Positions 42,971 to 49,365 of a stretch of 49,365 nt of DNA are shown in pieces; within the stretch, counting starts at the first letter, position 1; the number at the start of each line of letters is the position of its first letter. A model generated the notes under the pieces. It made no database searches. It saw only the letters and a program-made list of their open reading frames with translations, and was not told the DNA's origin. The stretch is taken from assembly GCA_007118095.1 (NCBI GenBank), contig SKSF01000058.1, positions 1 to 49,365 on the forward strand, given 5' to 3'. Source of the DNA: Dehalococcoidia bacterium (GTDB taxonomy: Bacteria; Chloroflexota; Dehalococcoidia; Tepidiformales; Tepidiformaceae). The translations under genes and the position numbers were made by a program.

Positions 42971-44218
42971 TCACGCGCGAACAACATACGTATGCGCCAT
43001 CTTGTCATGCCAAGTTCGGATCTCTTCGTCCCAGGCTGCCGACAAGTAGCCCAAGCCGACTGCCAACACGCTCAGAGCAGACCCACCCGTGCGCGTCAGT
43101 CCGCGTCGCACCCCAGGGTTCGCACCTTCGGGGTCGACGATACGGATGCCCACGGCAAGCTTTCCCGGACTCCTTCCGCTTGAGTTGAAGATCCACAGTG
43201 CGATTGGAACCACTACTGCAAAGAACACCGCCCCGGCGAGGTATTCAACCACAGTGAGGTCTTCGTCTTCTGCCCAGACCCACTCCTCGATCACATCTGG
43301 CATATTGATCACGTAACTAAGCTCATACATAACAGCAAATGTTATGAACCAAAGCAAACCGCCCGCTACGATGATTAGCATCACATCAATTGCAAACCCG
43401 CCCAATCGTATGCCGAATGTGCCGAGTTCGAGTGGCCCCCGTGGCGTGTGAATGGCTCTGCTTGGAGGGGCACCAGCCGGGCGCTCACGGGGCGAACCAC
43501 CTGCGGCTACCGGAAAGTGGTCGATTTGGTCGAGGCGCGGCTCGTCCTGGTGAACCGTCTGATCTGTCTCGAGTGTGGCCTCCAGTGCAGCAAGTTCGCT
43601 GTCGACGCGGACCAGCACATCGTCGCGGTGCCGAAAGCGACGCGTGAGGGCGAGTAAATCAGCGACCGGAAAGCCCTCCTTGATGCGGTGGCGCAACTCC
43701 TCCACTAGCTCGTCCTGTCGCTGACGTGACATCGTCCCGGTCTCATCAAAGGCGGCCTTCAGATCGAAGAGATAACTCGCCGGCACGGGCGGTGGTGTCG
43801 GTAATGTGTCGGGGAGGGGTGTCGACGCGGGCAGACTGCTCAGGGCACGGCTAAGCGCAGCGAACGCGGCCTTGTCCTCGGTGGTGTAGTCGACCCTCTG
43901 CACTTCACCGAGCAGGGGCGGGAGCAGGTTCTCGGAAAAGTCCCGCTCGATTACCACAGGAAGGATCTGCTTGCCAAGCGCCTCTGCATACTCGAGCTCG
44001 CTGACGCAGGCACGCGAGTCAACGGCCTCAGCGCTCAGCGCGAAGACGAACACGTCGCATGCGCGCAGCTCGGAGAGGATCTGCTCCCACCAGCGCCGCC
44101 CGCCAGTCAGCTTCTGGTCATACCAGACCTCGTGCCCGAGGCTCTCAATGTCAGCCGCAAGATTCCGAACGCGCGCAACGTTCTTACTGCTGTGACTGAT
44201 GAAGGCTCTACGAGTCAT
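42971..44218 (-). CDS. TIR-domain protein with C-terminal RDD membrane domain
   Basis: A 415-residue protein. The TIR domain (about 1-130) starts RRAFISHSSKN, with HEVWYDQKLTGGRRWW, and ends in a helix with SRACVSELEYAEAL, where Glu74 is the likely NADase residue. A charged, proline-rich middle part (130-260) leads to an RDD domain (about 267-415) with RLGGFAID, two to three membrane helices and SSGRSPGKLAVGIRIVD. Bacterial TIR domains consume or make NAD-derived signals; RDD domains are membrane modules. ATG 44218 begins at the domain edge, and the frame to 44362 is not needed. Placement after SLOG and RCK-RyR genes suggests it is the membrane effector. Confidence 0.86.
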   Translation of the reverse strand: MTRRAFISHSSKNVARVRNLAADIESLGHEVWYDQKLTGGRRWWEQILSELRACDVFVFALSAEAVDSRACVSELEYAEALGKQILPVVIERDFSENLLPPLLGEVQRVDYTTEDKAAFAALSRALSSLPASTPLPDTLPTPPPVPASYLFDLKAAFDETGTMSRQRQDELVEELRHRIKEGFPVADLLALTRRFRHRDDVLVRVDSELAALEATLETDQTVHQDEPRLDQIDHFPVAAGGSPRERPAGAPPSRAIHTPRGPLELGTFGIRLGGFAIDVMLIIVAGGLLWFITFAVMYELSYVINMPDVIEEWVWAEDEDLTVVEYLAGAVFFAVVVPIALWIFNSSGRSPGKLAVGIRIVDPEGANPGVRRGLTRTGGSALSVLAVGLGYLSAAWDEEIRTWHDKMAHTYVVRA

Positions 44219-44264
44219 GATCCTGTCCCACGCCGACCTGCCCTGAGCAGGAATCCCGTGTCTT

Positions 44265-44320
44265 CGTTGGTTTAATGGTACGTGATTCGCCGCACTGTGC
44301 CGTGAACAATCGAACCAACG
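44265..44320. promoter_or_regulatory. Inverted repeat between SLOG-like and TIR-RDD genes
   Basis: CGTTGGTT (44265-44272) and AACCAACG (44313-44320) form a perfect 8-bp inverted repeat with a 40-bp spacer in the 145-bp gap. It could be an operator or a hairpin between the genes. No clear promoter boxes were found. Confidence 0.25.
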
Positions 44321-44363
44321 GAACTCCCAGGCATGCCACCGGCCTCGCTTCCTGCGGGGCACA

Positions 44364-44927
44364 CTACTGAGACAGTGTTGCCGCGATGCCGCCGGTCAGT
44401 TCTTCCTTCAGTTGCGGTTCACCGTTCGTGCGAATCCAAAACAAAGGACGCTTGCGACCTCGCGCGTAGGCGACGATTTCGGCTGTGCCCCCCTGACCTC
44501 GTGATGGCTCACCATCCCAGAGCGCGATCAGCACGTCACTGTTGTCAACGACATAGCGCCCAGCCCGCTCGTAGGCCTCGTCGCGACTCCCTGGCTGTTG
44601 GAGCTCCGTTACCACCTCCGCCCGGCCAAGCAAGCTCATAAACTCGTGCTTGGACTCGTCTGTCTCGAAGTCCTTCAGGTACTCCTCCCTCGGCATCGGG
44701 AGAGGAACTTCTAACCGTGCATTCGGATCTTTCACAAGCTCCCTCACAACCAGACGGTCAAAGCCCTCTGCGAGCGGCGAGATGATTGTGAAAGTTAGTT
44801 CCACGGACGATGAGGACGGGATCAGCTCCCGTATTCGCTCAAGAACGCGCTGCACCTGCGTGGCCAGTGCCGATTCATCACGGAGGCTTCGATGCCCGGT
44901 GACGCCGATACGCAAGGTGAGAACCAT
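44364..44927 (-). CDS. SLOG-superfamily-like nucleotide-binding protein
   Basis: A 187-residue Rossmannoid protein. GVTGHR (8-13), SPLAEGFDRLV (50-60) and ALWDGEPSRGQGGTAEIV (135-152) match SLOG/LSDAT-type sensors, in which such loops bind nucleotides or nucleotide-derived signals. There is no membrane segment. AGAAGG lies eight bases before ATG 44927. The gene begins 28 bp after the end of the decayed ATPase. A sensor role for an NAD- or ADP-ribose-like ligand is inferred from family and neighbours. Confidence 0.8.
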   Translation of the reverse strand: MVLTLRIGVTGHRSLRDESALATQVQRVLERIRELIPSSSSVELTFTIISPLAEGFDRLVVRELVKDPNARLEVPLPMPREEYLKDFETDESKHEFMSLLGRAEVVTELQQPGSRDEAYERAGRYVVDNSDVLIALWDGEPSRGQGGTAEIVAYARGRKRPLFWIRTNGEPQLKEELTGGIAATLSQ

Positions 44928-44955
44928 AAGCCCAACCTTCTTCCGATCTGCCCGC

Positions 44956-45830
44956 TCACTGAGGTATGTCTTTGTTCAACCGAGCTAAGTAATCGCTCTG
45001 GGTCAACATTGAGACTGAGCTGATGCTGCGCCGGTAAGGCAGAGCGCTCATAGTAGAGTTTGTTGGAAAGAGCGCTCATCTGGACGAGGGACTCCATTGA
45101 GCGTGCTCCGTGCAGATAAGCGGGAACCCGGAGAAGCGCAATGAGTACACCATTATCGATGTTAGCCCGTCCATCGAAAAAATCTGTGGGGCATGCCTCA
45201 TCAGTAAACCTCGAAGCAAGAACGTTCGCCGCAATACGAACCCGTCGTCTTCGTCATCAACAGGGTTCGGTCCCAGGATATCCACGAATCCACGGAGACG
45301 GCTCAGGAAGTCCGTTCCCTTAAGCTCTGGCCTATCTGTTGCACGCGTCTTAACGCTGGAGAGTGTCGCGTGGGTCCCGCCTGCGACGACGAAGATAGCC
45401 GAGCCGAGGGGTCGCAATATCCCTTCCTCCGCGAACTCGCCGTCCTGCATAGGGGAAAGGAAATGAACAAGCCAGCCAAGTTCGCGACCTTCCAGGGCGC
45501 TGTCGAATTCGTCCCAGAAGACCAGGGGCAAGGTTCCACGGACAACCTGGTCTCGTAGCCGTTGAAACGCCGCAGTAAGGTCAGCGGGTCCATCGAATTG
45601 GGAGAGGTTGAATTCAAGTACCTCTATTCTCAAGCTTCAGATCTCCACTGGCGCGGCAGCTCTTTGATAGCGAACGACTGACCGGCCCCCGGCGGCCCAA
45701 ACGCAGCATGTTAAGAGGTCCTCGACTGGCGGGACTGCGAAACATGCTCCTGGATGATGTTGACGGGAGATTGTTCTCGACCGTGCTTATGTAGCTGGTG
45801 TTTACCGATACGGTGCTAGCCTGAAATCGA
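44956..45830 (-). pseudogene. AAA-type ATPase of the RyR cluster, multiply frameshifted
   Basis: One ATPase can be followed through at least four frame changes. From the 5' side: SRGPLNML, a shift to FGPPGAGQSF (Walker A, with the lysine replaced by Gln), a TGA, then a 185-codon open part with EVLEFNLSQFDGPADL and Walker B PLVFWDEFDSAL and SRLRGFVDILGPNP. A shift at a run of six A (45177-45182) leads to RVPAYLHGARSMESL, and a last one to YLARLNKDIPQ ending at 44956. These fit a single family of ATPases found beside RyR proteins. The Walker A change alone would disable it. The N-terminal boundary is approximate. Confidence 0.75.
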
Positions 45831-45858
45831 GGTGAGAGCCGGAAGGAGCGCGACATGG

Positions 45859-47673
45859 CTACCTTACTCTGTCGATGCCGCCATCCTTCGCGGGTGCCAA
45901 AGTGCTCTGCGCGCCCAGGCGCACAATTTCAAGGTCGACCTGGGCCAAGAATCGCGGCAGGCTGCGAATCGTGGACCGATCCCAGTCCTTCACATCAGCG
46001 CTGAGTTCATGCCAGGGAACGAGGTGCTGGCTCTTTTTCTGTGTGGTGTCCTTCTGGCCGCGAATCCAACCCGCCTGCCGCCGTTCCTCCAACCATCGGA
46101 CATGTTCCATCTCGGCCAATCGCTCGACTTCCTCGTCCGTGAACTGGAAACGCTCAGCATTCCACGCCGTCAGCGGAGTGAGGATGCATCCTGCCTCCCT
46201 CAGCTTGACACCGATATGTCTCGCCTGCGCACGGTTTGACTCCTTGAGGTGGTCAGCAAGTGCCTCCCACGGTGTCACTGAGGGGTTGGTCTCCGATGTC
46301 TCTCCTTGCGCCTCCTGGCGCCGGACGTACTCCTCGTGGATTGCTCGCGCGATCATCTCGAAGGTGCCCCCGAGCACCAAATCAGGGTCACATAGCTGCT
46401 CCAACAGGCCGAACCCCTTTAGCGTCCCAGTGCCCGTCGCGTCGGCGGTCTGCTCTTCGACCAGCGCAGCCAGTCCGCCGGAGCGAGGCGTTCGGACTAC
46501 AATCGGCACGCCATAGTCGCGAAGCTGATGGTGCAATTTGAGGGCCACTCTCATGCCGACAGCGCTATCGGCCAGGCATACATATATACGTGATAGATCG
46601 CAGTCGCCTCGGGAATCGAACAGGAAGGCTGCCCTCTCGAATTCGGGTGACTCGAAGGCCATCTGCTGTGGTATCAGATCACAAGCGTCTCGTAGCTGGG
46701 GATGGCGCTCCAACATTGCGGCCGTCTTTGCCTGGGCCTCTCTATCCACGACAGTGATTCGAAGCGGAGAAACCCCGTTCTTCCGACTACGCTCCCAGTG
46801 TCTTGCAGCGTGCACGATCAGCCTCTCGGCCAGCCGTCCCAGGCCCAGCACCATCACGTGCGCCTTCCCGTCGGCGCGGAGCACTTCGTCTGGGGGATGG
46901 TCTCGCACCAGGGCACGTGCACCTGCATCGAAAACGTTGAAGCAATCCAACCGACTGTGCATCGGTCTGTGCTCGCCCAGTTCAGATGCCTTCAGGAAGG
47001 ATTGCAGCTGCGGGTCGACGATGTGGACATTCAAGGTGAGGCCTCGAGACCCCTCTCGCAGGGCCAGCTCGCGGGCACGGGCGGCCATCTCGCCATTCGT
47101 GCGATCCTCACCACTCACGCAAATGACATGTCTGGCTCTGTGCACTCTTGCGGTGCGAAGTACCTCGGGGTCGGTTGCGTCACCTACGAGCACGATTGCT
47201 CCAGCGCGTCGGCACAGCCTGATCAGTTGATTTGTCCCATCCTTCTCGATGACGAGTACTCGCTCGCCCTGCTCCCGCAAAGATCGCGTAATCAGGAACC
47301 CTCTGTCGCCCAGCCCGCAAACAACGATCGAGGGAGGGCGAAGCTGCGCAAGGAGAAGGCCTGCTTGCTCCCGAAACAAGCCTGCAACCGCCTTCAGTCC
47401 CACATACGCTCCAATGGCCGGTATAAGGAAACGGGCAATCTGGAGCTCCCAAGGCACGTGGCGCCCTCCCAAATCTCCGCCCTGCAGAACCAGGAGCTGG
47501 AGGGTACGGTAGAGGGCGTCGAGCAGGGACAAGGAAGCGTCGAGCCTCACGAACCCCACCAGCCCCAACGAAAGTGCCGCCGCGGCAACGAGGCCCACGA
47601 TCGGCCACTCGTAGCGGCCAACCATAAACGCCACCGATCGGCTTGCGTCGGTTAACCAGGCGGAGAACCTCAT
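45859..47673 (-). CDS. Membrane protein with two RCK/TrkA-N domains and a C-terminal RyR domain
   Basis: A 604-residue protein. Two membrane segments (about 22-42 and 80-100) precede RCK-N 1 (VVCGLGDRGF, about 118-126, to about 250) and RCK-N 2 (VMVLGLGRLAE, about 273-283, to about 400). Both have GxGxxG-like dinucleotide loops. Residues about 435-580 are a RyR domain with EMEHVRWLEERRQAGW, HLVPWHEL and VKDWDR. RCK domains bind NAD(H) or other nucleotides and gate ion channels. Bacterial RyR proteins have been predicted to act in nucleotide-sensing conflict systems. GGAGG lies nine bases before the ATG. It leads the minus-strand cluster ending in TIR-RDD. Confidence 0.88.
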   Translation of the reverse strand: MRFSAWLTDASRSVAFMVGRYEWPIVGLVAAAALSLGLVGFVRLDASLSLLDALYRTLQLLVLQGGDLGGRHVPWELQIARFLIPAIGAYVGLKAVAGLFREQAGLLLAQLRPPSIVVCGLGDRGFLITRSLREQGERVLVIEKDGTNQLIRLCRRAGAIVLVGDATDPEVLRTARVHRARHVICVSGEDRTNGEMAARARELALREGSRGLTLNVHIVDPQLQSFLKASELGEHRPMHSRLDCFNVFDAGARALVRDHPPDEVLRADGKAHVMVLGLGRLAERLIVHAARHWERSRKNGVSPLRITVVDREAQAKTAAMLERHPQLRDACDLIPQQMAFESPEFERAAFLFDSRGDCDLSRIYVCLADSAVGMRVALKLHHQLRDYGVPIVVRTPRSGGLAALVEEQTADATGTGTLKGFGLLEQLCDPDLVLGGTFEMIARAIHEEYVRRQEAQGETSETNPSVTPWEALADHLKESNRAQARHIGVKLREAGCILTPLTAWNAERFQFTDEEVERLAEMEHVRWLEERRQAGWIRGQKDTTQKKSQHLVPWHELSADVKDWDRSTIRSLPRFLAQVDLEIVRLGAQSTLAPAKDGGIDRVR

Positions 47674-48110
47674 TGAGCCAAACCTCCGTAACTCACGCCT
47701 CCCGTGACGAAGTGGCTAACCGGTCCCCGGCACGCGTTCGGGCCACCCTGCCGAGCCTAAGCTTCTCACGTCACCGGCGAAAGAGATGAAGATGTCAACG
47801 AGCCGCATACCGGGGGCATGGCAGCTTCGGCCGGCCCGCTCCGCCCCTTGGCTTAGGGGATCGGTGTTCCTAGGCGGTTCCGGTACATGCATGCGCGACA
47901 GCACAACACGCCTGACCGATGAGTCCGGGCTGTTGTTCGAGCAATCTCCCCAACCATCTGCAGTGGGGAAAAGCGATCGAGGAGCGCGCGACCATCGCGT
48001 CGATCTCATCTACACACCTTCCCTTGATTCCGAGATCGCCCACCAGGTCGTTCACGTCACGCCCCATTTCCGCCAGCCGAGACCTATCCGGGCCGTGGAC
48101 AGGCCGTGCT
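47674..48110. other. Stretch without an intact gene, upstream of the RCK-RyR gene
   Basis: About 440 bp with only short, unrecognised open frames on both strands. It should contain the promoter of the RCK-RyR cluster (minus). I see no clear -10/-35 pair or strong hairpin. Confidence 0.4.
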
Positions 48111-48287
48111 CCCCGCGGCGACGCGCTCGTGGCGATCTGGGGTGGCAACGGCGCCCAAGGTGTCGGCGGCACCGGCGCCATCGTTGCCGCAGCCCATGCA
48201 CGTGGCCTCTCGCTGACCTGGATCCGTGCCGGCAACCGCAAACCGGGCATGCTCAAACCCGGTGACGAGCAGGGCAAGAGCAGCTAG
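48111..48287 (+). pseudogene. C-terminal remnant of a SLOG-like protein
   Basis: The frame ending at 48287 reads GDALVAIWGGNGAQGVGGTG, then HARGLSLTWIRAGNRKPG and EQGKSS. This matches the C-terminal part of SLOG-like proteins (D-ALIAIWDG..A.GVGGT....RGLPLAWI.AGNR.PG). The N-terminal half could not be found in any frame, so it is a truncated relic. It lies on the same strand just before the WD40 gene. Confidence 0.55.
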
Positions 48288-48347
48288 GGTCATTATGTGC
48301 CGACACGGGCAACGATCGACGCTGTGAAGATCCGGGAAGGAGAGACC

Positions 48348-48416
48348 ATGCGACTCAACAAGCTCTGGGGGAGATGGAAGGCGCGCAGGGCCTCGGCACG
48401 AGAGGGTTGTTGGTGA
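48348..48416 (+). CDS. 22-residue basic peptide ORF, coupled to the WD40 gene
   Basis: A short ORF from ATG 48348, with GGAAGGAGA five bases upstream, encodes a basic peptide MRLNKLWGRWKARRASAREG ending CW. Its stop TGA (48414-48416) overlaps the GTG at 48413-48415, a likely start of the WD40 gene. It may be a leader peptide, or the remnant of an upstream domain. No known family is recognised. Confidence 0.45.
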   Translation: MRLNKLWGRWKARRASAREGCW

Positions 48417-49365
48417 ACGTCACCACTGCAGTACTCGATGCCTATCGCCGGGCCCTCGGCCGGGAGGCCCATGTCCTGGCCGGCCAACCCGAGCTGACCT
48501 TCCAGCAGCTGCATAACCGCCTGCAATGGGAGCAGGTGGTCGAGGACCGTGTCGCTGCCGCGCGCGAGGCCCGCAGTGGCCCCGGCGCGCGGCCCTGGAT
48601 TCGCACCCGCACCCCGTTCCCAGAGTCCGAGGCGCTCATCCGTACCCTCATCGGCCACACCGGCTGGGTGAACGCCTGTGGGTTCAGCCCGGACGGTACC
48701 CGCATCGTGTCCGCCGGCGACGACAAGACGGTGAAGGTATGGGACGCCGCGAGCGGCGCCGAGCTGGCCACCCTCACCGGCCACACCGGCGCGGTGTTCG
48801 CTTGTGAGTTCAGTCTGGACGGCACGCGCATCGTATCCGCCGGCGACGACAAGACGGTGAAGGTATGGGACGCCGCGAGCGGGGCGGTGCTGGCAACCCA
48901 CCACGCCCGCTTCGAGAAGGCCTTTGCGTTCAGCCCGGACGGTACCCGCATCGTGGCCGCCGACTCCACCGGGAGGGTGGGGCTGTGGGACGTCGGGAGC
49001 GGCGCCGTACTGGTCACCCTCACCGGCTTCCACAAGGTGTACGCCTGTGGGTTCAGCCCGGACGGCACCCGCATCATGGCCGCTGGCTGGGGCGGGAAGG
49101 TGAAGGTGTGGGACGCCGGGAGCGGCGCCGTACTGGCCACCCTCATCAACCGCTCCGGTTCTGAGATGAACGCCTGTGGGTTCAGCCCGGACGGGACCCG
49201 CATCGTGTCCGCTAGCCTCGGGAAGCTGAAGGTATGGGACGCCGGGAGCGGCGCCGAGCTGGCCACCTTCACCGGCCACACCGGCGAGGTGTCGGACTGT
49301 GGGTTCAGCCCCGATGGTACCCGGATCGCGTCCGCCGGCTGGGACAAGACGGTGAGGATGTGGGA
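48413..49365 (+). CDS. WD40-repeat protein, 3' end beyond the window
   Basis: The reading frame runs off the window end, so only about 317 residues are seen. The N-terminal part (NVTTAVLDAYRRALGREAHV, then LQWEQVVEDRVA, then PGARPWIRTRTPF and ESEALIRTL) is the linker seen before WD40 blades in Chloroflexi STAND-like proteins. Then about six blades of 42 residues follow, each with GHTG/FSPDGTRIVSA/KVWDA. No NACHT/AAA or TIR domain precedes it here, so it is either a stand-alone propeller or 5'-truncated. GTG 48413 has GAGGG six bases upstream; ATG 48374 is the alternative. Confidence 0.7.
   Translation, partial: MNVTTAVLDAYRRALGREAHVLAGQPELTFQQLHNRLQWEQVVEDRVAAAREARSGPGARPWIRTRTPFPESEALIRTLIGHTGWVNACGFSPDGTRIVSAGDDKTVKVWDAASGAELATLTGHTGAVFACEFSLDGTRIVSAGDDKTVKVWDAASGAVLATHHARFEKAFAFSPDGTRIVAADSTGRVGLWDVGSGAVLVTLTGFHKVYACGFSPDGTRIMAAGWGGKVKVWDAGSGAVLATLINRSGSEMNACGFSPDGTRIVSASLGKLKVWDAGSGAELATFTGHTGEVSDCGFSPDGTRIASAGWDKTVRMW
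48644..49365 (+). repeat. Tandem 126-bp WD40-coding repeats
   Basis: Blade-coding units recur about every 126 bp from 48644. Positions 48701-48756 and 48827-48882 (56 bp) differ at a single base, showing very recent duplication or gene conversion between the first two blades. Later units have diverged more. Confidence 0.75.

Noticed and set aside
47716-48009. Minus-strand frame with IFISFAGDVRSLG as a TIR-like start
   Set aside because: The segment is short and isolated and does not continue into a domain; a SLOG remnant lies on the other strand just downstream.
1-49365. CRISPR array or rRNA genes
   Set aside because: No regularly spaced short direct repeats were seen; the only tandem repeats are coding WD40, HEAT and beta-helix units. 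No rRNA sequence was recognised.

Overview
The window is GC-rich bacterial DNA, probably from a member of the Chloroflexota (Dehalococcoidia/Tepidiforma-like). That placement is an inference from gene content: an F420-type luciferase-like oxidoreductase, a small HHWVIE zinc-ribbon protein, an NYN protein with an Arg/Ser-rich tail, a eukaryote-like NADP isocitrate dehydrogenase, and a WD-repeat protein with the PGARPW/RTRTPF linker common in Chloroflexi. No rRNA is present to confirm it.

Positions 1-30,600 are a core-like chromosome segment with tightly packed, intact genes. It starts with pyrD and a small zinc-ribbon gene on the minus strand, then mrp, an NYN nuclease-like gene, an MBL-fold hydrolase and an LLM oxidoreductase on the plus strand. 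A minus-strand block from 11.8 to 6.7 kb reads site-2 protease, HD protein, tyrA, aroA, gmk and an SDR. The plus block at 12.0-16.5 kb encodes two paralogous membrane-anchored propeller proteins, a secreted lysozyme-like protein and a DUF6391-like protein. Then come an EF-G paralogue, a DinG-type exonuclease/helicase, a GNAT protein, a VapBC toxin-antitoxin pair with a strong palindromic operator, a DinB-fold protein, and icd and acnA, the latter with a roughly 300-nt leader. An FkbM methyltransferase and a 14-TM MFS exporter lie next to a CAT-anticodon tRNA gene at 30,532-30,607.

Positions 30,608-49,365 look like an integrated accessory region. A tyrosine recombinase starts 56 bp after the tRNA, and its Shine-Dalgarno lies in a perfect inverted repeat. 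Beyond it are decayed IS1182-like and IS256-like transposases, a frameshifted secreted adhesin-like gene, a small conserved protein and a large secreted beta-helix protein. Two minus-strand clusters stand out. The first (42.1-38.2 kb) encodes a membrane coiled-coil protein, a WWQASDGKWY-motif membrane protein, a membrane-anchored trypsin-like protease, a HEAT-repeat protein and a small three-TM protein, with overlapping or closely spaced genes. The second (47.7-43.0 kb) encodes an RCK-RyR membrane sensor, a decayed AAA-type ATPase, a SLOG-like nucleotide-sensor protein and a TIR-RDD membrane protein; it resembles predicted nucleotide-signalling conflict systems. The window ends in a second SLOG remnant, a 22-codon ORF and a WD40 gene that runs off the edge.

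Frameshifts are confined to the accessory half. This argues for real gene decay there rather than uniformly poor sequence. The other attachment site of the putative element was not seen, so its right boundary is unknown.
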